Assembly (NCBI GenBank): GCA_905618925.1
Contig: CAJQTG010000032.1
Span: forward strand, 1-40,514
Direction: 5' to 3'
DNA length: 40,514 bases
Source: an uncultured Candidatus Thioglobus sp.
GTDB lineage: Bacteria; Pseudomonadota; Gammaproteobacteria; PS1; Pseudothioglobaceae
The notes beneath the pieces were generated by a model. That model saw nothing but the letters and a program-made list of their open reading frames with translations, had not been told where the DNA came from and did not search any database. The position numbers and the translations under genes are program-made. Shown here piece after piece: positions 30,580 to 39,048 of this stretch. How positions within the stretch are numbered: position 1 is the first letter of the stretch; each line of letters begins with the position of its first letter.

Positions 30580-31548
30580 TTACTTAGTAAATTCCAGTAA
30601 GCGATGAATTGAGTGCTGTGCTTTTTCTATGATTTGAGTACTTATTCGAATTTCATTTTTACCTGTACTTAAAGTATCAAGGCATTTTTCAAGTGTATTC
30701 ATTGCCATCCAATTGCAATGAGCACATGATTCGCAGTCTGCACCTTCGCCCATAGTTGGGGCTTCAATAAATTTTTTATTTGGCGCTATTTCCTTCATTT
30801 TATGAAAAATGCCATTGTCAGTTGCAACTATAAACATATTTTCAGGCCTTGAGCCTGCGGCATTAATTAGTTGAGTTGTAGAGCCAACAACATCTGCAAG
30901 TGCGATAACATCCTTTGGCGATTCAGGGTGAACGAGTACTCCAGCTTCAGGATGAAGCTGCATTAGTCTTTTAAGGCCTTCAGCTTTAAATTCTTCATGA
31001 ACAATACATGCTCCATCCCACATGAGCATTTCTACTCCAGTTTTGGACTGTACATAGTGTCCTAGGTGTTTGTCTGGAGCCCAAAGAACTTTTTTTCCTT
31101 CGCTATGAAGTTTCTGAACAACTTTAAGTGCACTTCCTGAAGTAACAACCCAGTCAGCTCGAGCTTTAACCTCGGCTGATGTGTTTGCATAAACAACAAC
31201 AACATGATCAGAGTTCTGGTCACAAAATTCTGAAAATTCATTAATTGGACACGATAAGTCAAGAGAGCATGTAGCTTGATCATCTAGGACAAGCACTCTT
31301 TTTTCGGGTGATAAAATTTTGGCAGTTTCGCCCATAAATTTAACGCCAGCAACAATAATTGTTTCAGCATCACTATTTTGTCCAAATCTTGCCATTTCTA
31401 GAGAATCTGAAACTATGCCGCCGGATTCTTCAGCTAATATTTGTAAGTCTGCGCTGACGTAATAATGAGCAATAAGGGTTGCATTATTTTCCTTTAAGGC
31501 TTCCTTAATTAAATTTTCAATCGGTAGGTCAATTACTATATCTTGCAT
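30580..31548 (-). CDS. nadA: Quinolinate synthase NadA
   Basis: Condenses iminoaspartate with dihydroxyacetone phosphate to quinolinate for NAD synthesis. It has 322 residues, with a [4Fe-4S] cluster. Cluster ligands fit Cys94 (TCSLDLSCP), Cys181 ([11 protein letters not shown]) and Cys278 (the [13 protein letters not shown] block, which also holds Cys272 and Cys275). AHYY near residue 28 and [12 protein letters not shown] are substrate-site blocks. It starts 2 nt after aspS. nadB is not present in the window. Confidence 0.95.
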   Translation of the reverse strand: MQDIVIDLPIENLIKEALKENNATLIAHYYVSADLQILAEESGGIVSDSLEMARFGQNSDAETIIVAGVKFMGETAKILSPEKRVLVLDDQATCSLDLSCPINEFSEFCDQNSDHVVVVYANTSAEVKARADWVVTSGSALKVVQKLHSEGKKVLWAPDKHLGHYVQSKTGVEMLMWDGACIVHEEFKAEGLKRLMQLHPEAGVLVHPESPKDVIALADVVGSTTQLINAAGSRPENMFIVATDNGIFHKMKEIAPNKKFIEAPTMGEGADCESCAHCNWMAMNTLEKCLDTLSTGKNEIRISTQIIEKAQHSIHRLLEFTK

Positions 31549-31550
31549 TT

Positions 31551-33305
31551 TTACGACTTAGCTAGCAGGCTAACTTTAATATTTAATTCTTTAAGTTGAG
31601 ATTTAGAAACACTTGAAGGGGCATCAGTTAAAAGGCATGCAGCTGTTTGAGTTTTTGGAAAAGCAATAACGTCTCTTATAGAGTCTGTCTTACTAAGAGT
31701 CATAACTAATCTATCTAGACCAAAAGCAATTCCGCCATGAGGAGGGCAACCATAATCAAGAGCATCGAGTAGGAACCCAAACTTTTCTTTTGCTTCTTCA
31801 TCTCCTATTCCAAGAAGTTTTAAGACGGTTTTTTGCATCTCACTTTTATGAATTCGAATTGAGCCACCACCTACTTCAGAGCCATTGATTACTAAATCAT
31901 AAGCACGTGAAAGTGACTTCTCAGGATTATCTAAAAGTGTTTTAGTATCAACACTTGGGGCAGTAAATGGATGATGAATTGCATTGAGTGATCCATCATC
32001 TGATACATCAAACATTGGAAAGTCAATCACCCAGATTGGAGCCCACTCTTTATCAAAAAGATTTAAATCCTTTCCTAGCTTTTCTCTGAGGTTTCCAAGA
32101 GCTTCATTTACAATTTTAGATTTATCTGCACCAAAGAAGATGATGTCACCTTTTTTTGCCTCTGTTAAGTTAATAACTTGGCGAGTTACATCATCACCAA
32201 GAAATTTAATAATTGGTGAGGATGGGCCATCATCATTTATCTTTATGTAAGCTAATCCTTTTGCGCCATAAATGCTGACAAATTTTGTATAGTCTTCAAT
32301 TTGTTTACGACTAATTGTAGCTCCTCCTGGAACTTTAAGCGCTGCAACTCTTCCTTTATTGCTATTAGCTGGACCAGAAAAGACTTTAAATTCAACATCT
32401 TTCATGATTTCATTAACATCAACTATTTTTAGAGGAATTCTTAAGTCAGGCCTATCAACACCATAAAGATTAATAGCATCATCATATGTAATTTTTGGAA
32501 ATTTTTTAGGTAAATTAATACTTCCAACTTCTTTAAATAGGCCTCTTACCATTTCTTCCATTAGTGATGTTATTTCATCTTCATTCATAAAAGAAGTTTC
32601 AACATCCAGCTGAGTAAATTCTGGTTGACGGTCGGCTCTTAAATCTTCATCTCTGAAGCATTTAACTATTTGATAGTATCTTTCAAAGCCAGACATCATT
32701 AGCAGTTGCTTAAAGAGCTGTGGAGACTGTGGTAATGCAAAAAAACTACCTTCATGAGTTCTTGAAGGTACAAGGTAATCCCTAGCGCCTTCTGGAGTTG
32801 CTTTTGTTAGAAAAGGAGTTTCAATGTCTAGGAAATCATTCTTATCCATAAAATCTCTCATGAAATGAGTGACCTTAGATCTTAGTCGCAATCTTTGTTG
32901 CATTTCGTCTCTTCTAAGGTCTAGATAGCGATATTTAAGTCTGATTTCTTCAGAGGTTTCCATCGAGTCAAGCTGAAATGGGATTGGCTTAGATGCATTT
33001 AAAATTTCAATTTTATCTGCAAGTACTTCAATTTCACCAGTTGGAATTTTTTTATTAATCATTTCGCCATCTCTAGCGAGAACTTTTCCAGTAACTTTAA
33101 TTACAAATTCATTACGAATTGTTTCGGCTAACTTAAAAGTATCAGCAGTTTCAGGATTGATTACTATTTGTGCAAGTCCCTTCTTATCTCTTAAGTCTAA
33201 AAAAATAACACCACCATGATCACGCCTTCTATTGACCCAGCCGCAGAGAATAACCTCTTCATTAAGATCGGTTTTATTCAGTTCACCGCAGAAATTTGTT
33301 CTCAT
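31551..33305 (-). CDS. aspS: Aspartyl-tRNA synthetase
   Basis: Class II synthetase of 584 residues (E. coli 590). The OB-fold anticodon domain comes first ([21 protein letters not shown] read in parts), then motif 1 ([21 protein letters not shown] region), motif 2 ([18 protein letters not shown]), the bacterial insertion domain and motif 3 ([11 protein letters not shown]). Whether it is discriminating or also charges tRNA-Asn is not settled by eye; gatCAB is not in the window. It overlaps DUF502 by 4 nt, with GGAAA as ribosome site. Confidence 0.97.
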   Translation of the reverse strand: MRTNFCGELNKTDLNEEVILCGWVNRRRDHGGVIFLDLRDKKGLAQIVINPETADTFKLAETIRNEFVIKVTGKVLARDGEMINKKIPTGEIEVLADKIEILNASKPIPFQLDSMETSEEIRLKYRYLDLRRDEMQQRLRLRSKVTHFMRDFMDKNDFLDIETPFLTKATPEGARDYLVPSRTHEGSFFALPQSPQLFKQLLMMSGFERYYQIVKCFRDEDLRADRQPEFTQLDVETSFMNEDEITSLMEEMVRGLFKEVGSINLPKKFPKITYDDAINLYGVDRPDLRIPLKIVDVNEIMKDVEFKVFSGPANSNKGRVAALKVPGGATISRKQIEDYTKFVSIYGAKGLAYIKINDDGPSSPIIKFLGDDVTRQVINLTEAKKGDIIFFGADKSKIVNEALGNLREKLGKDLNLFDKEWAPIWVIDFPMFDVSDDGSLNAIHHPFTAPSVDTKTLLDNPEKSLSRAYDLVINGSEVGGGSIRIHKSEMQKTVLKLLGIGDEEAKEKFGFLLDALDYGCPPHGGIAFGLDRLVMTLSKTDSIRDVIAFPKTQTAACLLTDAPSSVSKSQLKELNIKVSLLAKS

Positions 33306-33919
33306 TTAGTTTCCTTTATTTTGAAAGTTTCTGGCGTCACTACGCCAGCAGATATAACTAGTTTAAAAGCCTCTTCAACGGACATTTTTAATTCGATTGC
33401 GTCTTTTTTTGGAATTATCACAAAAAATCCTGAGGTTGGATTAGGAGTTGTTGGAACAAATAGATTGATAACATCTTCTCCAATAATTACCTCAATCTCT
33501 CCTTTGTAGTCTCCAGATTGAAATGCAACTACCCAAATACCCTTGCTGGGGTATTGGATTAAATATGCTTTTCTAAAGCTTTCACTTGATGTGTTTAAAA
33601 CTGTTGAAGATATTTTTTTAAGAGCGTTATAAATATTCCTAAAGCCTGGAATTTTGTTAAGAGCCCTTTCCCACAAATCTAGAAGTTTTCGACCTAAAAT
33701 ATTTGTGACGAAAGCTCCAGTTATAAGGAGAATTAGAATAACAAAAACAAAGCCTGAACCTGGAATAGAGGTATCTAAGTTAAGGAGGGCTTCTGGTAAG
33801 AATCTTGCAGGGACGAGATTATTAACAACCTCTAAAAAGAATTTGATAACTAAAACAGTTAATGCTAGGGGTATCCAAAATAAAAGTCCGGATATCAGAT
33901 AATTTGTTAAGCGCTTCAC
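33302..33919 (-). CDS. DUF502 family membrane protein
   Basis: 205-residue inner-membrane protein with two membrane segments (about residues 8-30 and 50-75). The soluble part carries [12 protein letters not shown] and the nearby [18 protein letters not shown], the DUF502 hallmarks. It has no assigned function. It starts with GTG at 33919 ([12 protein letters not shown]), and the frame is open a little further upstream without a better start. It heads the operon DUF502-aspS-nadA-yebC-purL-ygjP; the DUF502-aspS pairing is common in gammaproteobacteria. Confidence 0.85.
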   Translation of the reverse strand: MKRLTNYLISGLLFWIPLALTVLVIKFFLEVVNNLVPARFLPEALLNLDTSIPGSGFVFVILILLITGAFVTNILGRKLLDLWERALNKIPGFRNIYNALKKISSTVLNTSSESFRKAYLIQYPSKGIWVVAFQSGDYKGEIEVIIGEDVINLFVPTTPNPTSGFFVIIPKKDAIELKMSVEEAFKLVISAGVVTPETFKIKETK

Positions 33920-34005
33920 AGGCCCAATAAGTAAGTCTAAAAAAAAGGATATTTTAACACAAGCTTAATTAGCAGTTTGAGCCTCGGAGTCTTAATCTAG
34001 TTAAG

Positions 34006-34785
34006 TTATGAATTTTCTTCTTCTTCTCGAAGCGTTAAAATCTCATACCCATTTTCAGTGACTAAAATTGTATGCTCCCATTGAGCGGAAAGAGAGCGAT
34101 CTTTGGTTGTCACTGTCCAGCCGTCAAGTCTTGAAGTAATAACTTCATAACTACCTAGGTTAATCATAGGTTCAATAGTAAAAGTCATTCCAGGCTCTAA
34201 TATTGGGCTTCGATCAATTTTTCCATCATTGTAGTGGATGACTTGAGGAAGCTCGTGAAATACTTCTCCAATACCATGGCCACAGTAATCCCTAACAACA
34301 GAGCAATTTTTACTGTGAGCATAAGATCCAATGACCTTTCCAATTTCACCTAAATGAATTCCAGGCTTAACTTGTTTGATTCCAAGCATCATACATTCTT
34401 GAGCTACTTGGCAAATTTTTGTTGCCTTTACGCTAGGCTTACCAACAATAAACATTTTAGATGTGTCGCCATGAAAACCATCCCTAATGACTGTAATATC
34501 AATGTTGATTATGTCGCCTTTTTTTAGTTTTTTATCGCCTGGTATACCGTGGCAAACAACGCTATTTACAGATGTGCAAATAGACTTAGGAAAGCCATTA
34601 TAGTTAAGTGGTGCTGGTATGCAATCTAGATCATTAACTATAAAGCTATGACAAATTTTGTCAAGTTCTTCCGTAGTTATACCAACCTTTACATATTCAC
34701 CAATCATTTCTAATACACTGGACGCAAGTTTCCCAGCAACACGCATTTTAGTAATTTGTTCGGGTTTTTTTATAGATATTGACAT
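34006..34785 (-). CDS. map: Methionine aminopeptidase, type I
   Basis: Removes the initiator methionine from nascent proteins. It has 259 residues (E. coli 264). The di-metal site residues lie in INIDITVIRDGFHGDTSKMF (two Asp), CGHGIGEVFHELP (His), FTIEPMINLG (Glu) and WEHTILVTENG (last Glu nearby). The substrate-site His is in VVCHGIPGDK. It begins 10 nt after htpX, so both may share a transcript. In E. coli map precedes glnD and faces rpsB; neither is present here. Confidence 0.96.
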   Translation of the reverse strand: MSISIKKPEQITKMRVAGKLASSVLEMIGEYVKVGITTEELDKICHSFIVNDLDCIPAPLNYNGFPKSICTSVNSVVCHGIPGDKKLKKGDIINIDITVIRDGFHGDTSKMFIVGKPSVKATKICQVAQECMMLGIKQVKPGIHLGEIGKVIGSYAHSKNCSVVRDYCGHGIGEVFHELPQVIHYNDGKIDRSPILEPGMTFTIEPMINLGSYEVITSRLDGWTVTTKDRSLSAQWEHTILVTENGYEILTLREEEENS

Positions 34786-34795
34786 TTAAACCTTT

Positions 34796-35686
34796 TTAAG
34801 AGTTTTTAGCTCTTTTTTCTAATGCTTTTATTCTGTCTTTTAAAGGAGGGTGAGAAGACCAAAGCTCACGCCATCCAGTTTTAGGTTTTTCACCAATACC
34901 AAAGGCAGCTAGCTGCTCAGGAAGTGCTTCAGGCTCTTTTTGACCAAGACGTTTTAAGGCATTTATCATATTTTGATGGCCTGCAAGATCAGCACCTCCC
35001 GTGTCAGCAACATATTCTCTTTTTCTGGAAAAATACATTACGATTACACTTGCTAAAATAGATAAAATTATCTGCGCAAAAATTGTTGTAACAAAATAAC
35101 CGATTCCATGACCTCTTTGGTTTTTAAGAATAACCCTGTCTACAACATGACCAATGACTCTTGAAAAGAAAATAACGAAAGTATTAACCACGCCTTGAAT
35201 GAGTGTCAGTGTAACCATATCTCCATTAGCAACATGACTCATTTCATGACCAACAACAGCCTCAATTTCACCTTGAGTCATACTGTCAAGAAGCCCTTGG
35301 GAAACTGCGACTAATGCTTTATTTTTACTTGCTCCAGTGGCAAATGCATTCATTTGAGGAGAAGGAAAAATAGCAACTTCTGGCATTTTGATTCCAACAA
35401 TCTTAGACTGCTTTTCAACTATATTTAGAAGCCATTTTTCAACATTATTAGAAGGGTTTTCAATAACTTGTGCGCCAGTCATTCTTTTGGCCATCCACTT
35501 CGAAATTGCTAATGAAATAAAGGCGCCCCCAAATCCAAAAATTCCAGAAAAAATAACTAAAGCATTTAAATTAAGATCACTTCCATTTTGGGCTAGAAGG
35601 CTTTCTACACCAAGTATTCTAAGGGTAATACTTAGGATTACCATGATGGCAATATTCGTTAACAGAAAGAGAAATATTCTTTGCAT
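34796..35686 (-). CDS. htpX: Membrane-bound zinc metalloprotease HtpX
   Basis: M48B protease that degrades misfolded inner-membrane proteins. It has 296 residues (E. coli 293). Two N-terminal membrane helices (residues 4-25 and 40-60) are followed by the active site HEMSH (147-151), with the third ligand Glu224 in REYVADTGGA between the two later membrane segments. FPSPQMNAFATGASKNKALVAVS is a family block. A poorly conserved A+T-rich gap of 126 nt precedes it. Confidence 0.96.
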   Translation of the reverse strand: MQRIFLFLLTNIAIMVILSITLRILGVESLLAQNGSDLNLNALVIFSGIFGFGGAFISLAISKWMAKRMTGAQVIENPSNNVEKWLLNIVEKQSKIVGIKMPEVAIFPSPQMNAFATGASKNKALVAVSQGLLDSMTQGEIEAVVGHEMSHVANGDMVTLTLIQGVVNTFVIFFSRVIGHVVDRVILKNQRGHGIGYFVTTIFAQIILSILASVIVMYFSRKREYVADTGGADLAGHQNMINALKRLGQKEPEALPEQLAAFGIGEKPKTGWRELWSSHPPLKDRIKALEKRAKNS

Positions 35687-35812
35687 TATGCGTTCCTCAA
35701 TTAATTAGGTTTTAAGGGTTATATTATAGAAAGAATAGCTTAAGATTATTAAGAGATTTAAAGATTTAGTTTTGTAACTAGAATTTTTAAACTAAATTTA
35801 ATGTAGAGAAAA

Positions 35813-36319
35813 TTATCTACCAGGCCATAGCATGCGAGTTTCCGTCATAGCGCAGCCAACTTCACCTTGAGTGGTCAGAATTATTTGATAGGTATTATCA
35901 TCAGGAGTGATAATAGTGAAGTCTCCATCAGCATAGCTGGAGACTAACAAATTTGGATTTGTCTCAAGTTTAAGCAGAGATATTTCACTACAAGTTTGAT
36001 TGATTACAGACGTAACTAAAACTGTCGAAATATAGCAATACTCTTCATCGGGAGTTAAAGTTGCTGAAAAGGTCGAGGACCCATTATTATATTTTTGAGA
36101 AGATATGTGAAGTGATGGAAGTAAAGCTGGATTCTCAGGGTGTGCAAATGTAATATTTAAGCCACTTAAGTTATAAGATTTTTCAACCTGATTTAAGTAT
36201 GAGGCACAAGTTTCACTTATCCCGCGCTCAATTGCATCATCGGATAGGCTTAAAGCATAAACATTGATTGAGAGGAGCAGAAAAACTATTCCTATAATTT
36301 TCTTAGTATATTGTTTCAT
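35813..36319 (-). CDS. Secreted protein of unknown function with four cysteines
   Basis: 168-residue protein with a clear Sec signal peptide: KKIIGIVFLLLSINVYA with a likely cleavage after Ala22. The mature part is about 146 residues with four cysteines (SETCAS, EEYCYI, NQTCSE, VGCAMT), enough for two disulfides, and many beta-prone stretches (STFSATLTPDEEYCY, FTIITPDDNTYQIILTTQ). I do not recognise a family. It diverges from the small lipoprotein gene, with a 16-base palindrome between them. It marks the change from housekeeping to accessory-looking genes. Confidence 0.7.
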   Translation of the reverse strand: MKQYTKKIIGIVFLLLSINVYALSLSDDAIERGISETCASYLNQVEKSYNLSGLNITFAHPENPALLPSLHISSQKYNNGSSTFSATLTPDEEYCYISTVLVTSVINQTCSEISLLKLETNPNLLVSSYADGDFTIITPDDNTYQIILTTQGEVGCAMTETRMLWPGR

Positions 36320-36379
36320 AAGATTCTTTTTTTATTGGCTTACACAACAATATACCCTGTCTTAGATTAGTAGAATTTA

Positions 36380-36395
36380 TTTCTAAATTTAGAAA
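36380..36395. promoter_or_regulatory. Perfect palindrome between divergent small-protein genes
   Basis: TTTCTAAATTTAGAAA is a perfect 16-base palindrome, 60 bases from the secreted-protein start and 77 from the lipoprotein start. Its place in a divergent promoter gap suggests an operator for a dimeric regulator, although A+T richness raises the chance of coincidence. Confidence 0.35.
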
Positions 36396-36436
36396 AAAAA
36401 TGTTGAATTTGACTAAATATTCAATTTAAAGTACTT

Positions 36437-36442
36437 TATAAT
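36437..36442 (+). promoter_or_regulatory. -10 box for the small lipoprotein gene
   Basis: A perfect TATAAT lies 30 bases before the ATG. TTGACT at 36409-36414 is 22 bases upstream, too far for this -10 but 17 bases from TACTTT (36432-36437). Confidence 0.45.
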
Positions 36443-36472
36443 AAAATTTCAATTAATTTGGGAGTTCTGAAA

Positions 36473-36619
36473 ATGAAGTTAAGAATCTTATTTATTGCTA
36501 TTATGGCATTGTTAGTCAGTGGTTGTATGGACACTATCATGGCTGTTCCAGAAGCTGCAGTTAGTGGAGTAGGTACAATAGTAGGCGGAATATGGAGTGC
36601 TATAACAAGCATTTTTTAA
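36473..36619 (+). CDS. Small lipoprotein, entericidin-like in size
   Basis: 48-residue open frame with a GGGAG ribosome site at 36460-36464, 8 nt before ATG, a consensus -10 box and a strong terminator 23 nt after the stop. The product is MKLRILFIAIMALLVSGC..., with lipobox LVSGC (residues 14-18), so Cys18 should be lipidated by Lgt and cleaved by Lsp. The mature 31 residues contain AVPEAAVSGVGTIVGGIW, a Gly/Ala/Val-rich stretch able to form a membrane helix, and end in SIF. Entericidins share size and plan, but sequence similarity is weak. Its membrane target is unknown; Asp20 (second residue +2 after Cys is Met, then Asp) does not decide it. Confidence 0.75.
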   Translation: MKLRILFIAIMALLVSGCMDTIMAVPEAAVSGVGTIVGGIWSAITSIF

Positions 36620-36642
36620 AAAACCCTACTATTTCAAAATTT

Positions 36643-36681
36643 CCCACAAATGAGCGTAAGCTTATTCAGTGGGATTTTTTT
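36643..36681 (+). terminator. Terminator of the small lipoprotein gene
   Basis: CCCAC (36643-36647), AATGAG, a CGTAAG loop, CTTATT and GTGGG (36669-36673) form a nearly continuous stem of 11 pairs with one small internal mismatch, followed by A and seven T. Confidence 0.85.
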
Positions 36682-36690
36682 GAGCGAAAG

Positions 36691-36927
36691 TTAATCATCT
36701 TCTAGTTTGGTAAACTCTAGTTTTTTAGCATCAAACAACTGATTCATAGCGTCTGTATTTTGCATTAGTTTGCTCATTTCAGTCATTGCATTAATGTGAC
36801 TTTGATCATTAATTTGAAACATTTCTTTCCCATGAGCTTGGCTTAGTTGTGTAACTTCGTCAAACGTGTTGGCTGAAAATTTCTTTTCACAGTAGCCACC
36901 AAGTTACTTACAAGTCATTGACTTCAT
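36691..36927 (-). pseudogene. DUF1059-like small protein gene with one in-frame stop codon
   Basis: Reading from the ATG at 36927 gives MKSMTCK, then TAA (36904-36906), then LGGYCEKKFSANTFDEV and on in the same frame for 70 residues to a TAA at 36691. DUF1059 proteins typically start M-K-x-M-T-C-K-Q-L-G-G, so the stop sits where a Gln codon (CAA) is expected: a single C-to-T change explains it. The rest, with its conserved HANTF-like SANTF and HGKEMF, looks intact. The ATG overlaps the stop of the upstream DUF2628 gene as ATGA, the mark of a once-coupled pair. No good restart exists before Met35 or so. Confidence 0.75.
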
Positions 36928-37325
36928 ATAATTTTTTTCGAGATTATTGATTTATTGGCTACAATTAGAGCTTCAGTTTTATTTTTAGCATCAATTGAAC
37001 AATCAAAAACATATCCATTTTTTTGCAAATTATTTGAAGTCCACTCGTTGCCTTTGAAGCCAGGAGAGGCAAATATAACAATTTGAATAATAAAAAAGAT
37101 CCATTGTAAGTTATTAGCATTTGAAAGATCTATTATATCAACAGGTCCATATATCTGAGCATCAATACTAGCTAAAACAAGAATAAAGAATATATATGTA
37201 ATGAACAACATCCATAAACCTCTAAACAAAGGCCAAACAGGATTAAAAGGAGCAAGCCAAGCAAAACCAGATTTAACTGCTTCAAAGCCTTCTACAGGGT
37301 GTTTGAATATTTTGTAAGAGCTCAT
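36924..37325 (-). CDS. DUF2628 family membrane protein
   Basis: 133-residue protein. The N-terminal YKIFKHPVEGFEAVKSGFAWLAPFN matches DUF2628 (YigF-like) proteins, followed by two membrane segments (about residues 30-52 and 72-88), then the family block GNEWTSNNLQKNGYVF and a short A/I-rich helix. Function unknown. It overlaps the broken DUF1059-like gene by 4 nt (ATGA). The start MSSYKIF fits the family. Confidence 0.82.
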   Translation of the reverse strand: MSSYKIFKHPVEGFEAVKSGFAWLAPFNPVWPLFRGLWMLFITYIFFILVLASIDAQIYGPVDIIDLSNANNLQWIFFIIQIVIFASPGFKGNEWTSNNLQKNGYVFDCSIDAKNKTEALIVANKSIISKKII

Positions 37326-37435
37326 AGTCGAATATTAAAATTTATCTTTTATTACAACTTAGTATACCCATTACAAAAGTTGGATTAATGCCGGATGTTA
37401 AAATCTAACTATAAAATATACGTGGCCATCAATTA

Positions 37436-38380
37436 TTAAAGTTTCGGCTCCTGAACATCATGATTCGGCTTAAGTGAGTTTGTAGCTTTTGCCTCTCGAT
37501 GACTTATGTATATTGTTGACATAAATATTATAAAGCCTCCAATCCAAGTCCAAGTACCAGGAATTTCAGAAAAAATCATCCATCCTAAAAGAGCCATAAT
37601 TGGCAGTTTTATAAATTCAATAGCCTGCAGGCTTGTAATTTCAACCATTGAGCAAGATTTAGTCCATGAATAATGCGCTAGTGTACCTAAAATTGCAATT
37701 CCCCATAGGTATAGCCAGGTTTCAAAACTTGGCCACTGCCAAACTGCAACAGCTGGAATAAAAGTAATTGGAATAAGTATTATTACCATCCAGGTAATAA
37801 TTGCTTGAGGAGTATCAGTGAGGGTAAGTTTTTTAACGATTATGGCGTTAAGTGAATGTGCTAAAGCTGCAATAATTGCAAGCATTATTCCAAATGAAAA
37901 GCTATTAACCCCAGGCTGGACAATTATAAGCATTCCAATAACGCCAAGAATAATTGCAGCAATTCTTCGGGCTTTGATAATTTCACCTAAAAAAATAGTG
38001 GCCCCGATTGTTATAAATATTGGTTTTGAGAAGCTAATTGCAGTAGCCTGTGCAAGTGGGATGAGAGTTAAACATGTAAAGCCAGCAAGCATTCCAATAG
38101 CTCCAAAAAAACCTCTCACAAAAAACAACTTAGTATTTTTCATTTTTATTGCAGCTAGACCAGTAGATGTTAATATTGGGAGCATTACAATAAAAGCTAG
38201 TAGATTTCGGAAAAAAACAACTTCAAGAATATGCAGGTTTTCTGATGCTTTTCTAATAAAAATAACCATTATTGAAAAAAAAGCTATAGACAAGATGTTT
38301 AAAATTATTGCTTTAGATTGAGAGCTTTGCAATTTAAAAAATCGAATTATCCAGAGGCTATTAAATAGTTTTTTTATCAC
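37436..38380 (-). CDS. EamA/DMT-family transporter
   Basis: 314-residue drug/metabolite transporter with ten predicted membrane helices in two EamA repeats (for example FFSIMVIFIRKASENLHILEVVFFRNLLAF in the first, and WTKSCSMVEITSLQAIEFIKLPIMALLGW in the second, quoted here in part as landmarks). Similar proteins export amino acids or other small metabolites, but the substrate cannot be read. It has a basic N-terminal extension before the first helix and a short soluble C-terminus. It is the last gene before the tRNA-His fragment. Confidence 0.85.
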   Translation of the reverse strand: MIKKLFNSLWIIRFFKLQSSQSKAIILNILSIAFFSIMVIFIRKASENLHILEVVFFRNLLAFIVMLPILTSTGLAAIKMKNTKLFFVRGFFGAIGMLAGFTCLTLIPLAQATAISFSKPIFITIGATIFLGEIIKARRIAAIILGVIGMLIIVQPGVNSFSFGIMLAIIAALAHSLNAIIVKKLTLTDTPQAIITWMVIILIPITFIPAVAVWQWPSFETWLYLWGIAILGTLAHYSWTKSCSMVEITSLQAIEFIKLPIMALLGWMIFSEIPGTWTWIGGFIIFMSTIYISHREAKATNSLKPNHDVQEPKL

Positions 38381-38750
38381 TTGATGAGTTTCAATTTATT
38401 TGGTATTAGGCTATAACCCTAATGCTTGTTGAGCCTCAAGTTCGAGGGAATAAGTCTATTAAGGGTGACTTAGGTTTACTCAAAAGGTGTTAGTAGTTTC
38501 TTCATAAACTTATTGTAGTCTATTCTGAAATTAAATAGCACCAACTTGTTGACTTTGATTATTCGATATATTCATCCCCTATACAATATCTTGATATGGA
38601 ACTAAAATCCATGGTACTAACTGTATTTACCTTTACACTTTCTGAATACAAGCCATGGCCATCTTTAATAAAGTACCCCCCAAAAGAGCACTCAAAAGGA
38701 CTTTTTGACTTCTTTATAGTTGAGTACTAGGCTGAAACCCTAATAGGAAG
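38381..38750. other. Non-coding gap between transporter gene and tRNA fragment
   Basis: 370 bases without a convincing gene. It contains two copies of a 17-base imperfect repeat (see the repeat entry) and the sequence ACTCAAAAGG twice (near 38477 and 38692). A minus-strand frame is open from 38726 to 38559 (about 55 codons). It reads plausibly protein-like near its end (DFSSISRYCIGDEY) but has no start codon in the first two thirds, so it could be a remnant of a gene cut by integration. Confidence 0.4.
38407..38744 (+). repeat. Two copies of a 17-base imperfect direct repeat
   Basis: TAGGCTATAACCCTAAT (38407-38423) and TAGGCTGAAACCCTAAT (38728-38744) differ at two bases and are 321 bases apart. 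Each is partly self-complementary (ATTAGG/CCTAAT in the first). The second copy ends 6 bases before the tRNA-His fragment. Confidence 0.5.
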
Positions 38751-38810
38751 TGGGGCGAGAAACGGGGCTCGAACCCGCGACAACCGGAATCACAATCCGG
38801 GGCTCTACCA
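38751..38810 (-). other. tRNA-His(GTG) 3' fragment, probable attachment site
   Basis: The minus strand carries the last 60 bases of a tRNA-His gene: part of the D arm (TGGTAGAG), a perfect anticodon stem-loop with anticodon GTG at 38791-38793, variable loop, T arm with GGGTTCGAGCCCC, the acceptor 3' strand, discriminator C and an encoded CCA. The first 17 or so bases (acceptor 5' strand and start of the D arm) are missing and replaced by repeated sequence. All remaining stems pair, so it is not decayed. Truncated tRNA 3' ends are typical att scars of integrated elements; by orientation the element and the intact gene would lie to the right. It is not a functional tRNA. Confidence 0.88.
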
Positions 38811-38814
38811 TCTG

Positions 38815-38866
38815 TTCACTTCGTTCACATCCTATTTCACTTCGTTCACATCCTATTTCACTTCGT
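38815..38866 (+). repeat. Tandem 21-base repeat, two full copies and a partial third
   Basis: The 21-base unit (TTCACTTCGTTCACATCC plus TAT) occurs at 38815-38835 and exactly again at 38836-38856. A third copy starts at 38857 but keeps only the first 10 bases before turning into GAAAAGGATG. The array begins 4 bases after the tRNA-His fragment ends. Confidence 0.85.
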
Positions 38867-38876
38867 GAAAAGGATG
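38849..38876 (+). repeat. Hairpin formed by the end of the tandem repeats
   Basis: CATCCT-A-TTTCAC (38849-38861), loop TTC and GTGAAA-AGGATG (38865-38876) pair over 12 bases with one bulged A. There is no T tract, so it is unlikely to be a simple terminator. Such hairpins next to a tRNA scar could be recombinase recognition sequence. Confidence 0.6.
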
Positions 38877-39026
38877 AGTTATCCCTATTCCTACAACTTA
38901 AAAGGACAATTAGTCCAGTTACTTACAACGATAATTCTACCAGACTTAATGAAGCCTTAAGAGGCTTAAATAGACCCAACTGTACGCAAAAGTGTAAGTT
39001 TTTATGTACCTAAAAATGGCTTTGAG

Positions 39027-39048
39027 AAGAGGGTGGGAGACCCTTTTT
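39027..39048 (+). terminator. Terminator-like hairpin with no obvious gene
   Basis: AAG-AGGGT, loop GGGAG, ACCCT-TTTT: eight pairs including one G-T, ending in a T run. It points rightward but no plus-strand gene precedes it. A diverged copy of this neighbourhood (39113-39156) shares GAAG, AGGGTG/AGGTGAGA and the trailing ACTAGT-AATT pattern. Confidence 0.45.

Noticed and set aside
38815-38866. Repeats considered as a CRISPR array
   Set aside because: Units are directly adjacent without spacers, only 2.5 copies, and no cas genes.
38750-39013. Plus-strand open frame with GLEPATTGITIRGST-like translation across the tRNA fragment
   Set aside because: It is the well-known false translation of a tRNA gene's opposite strand, followed by tandem repeats; no ribosome site.
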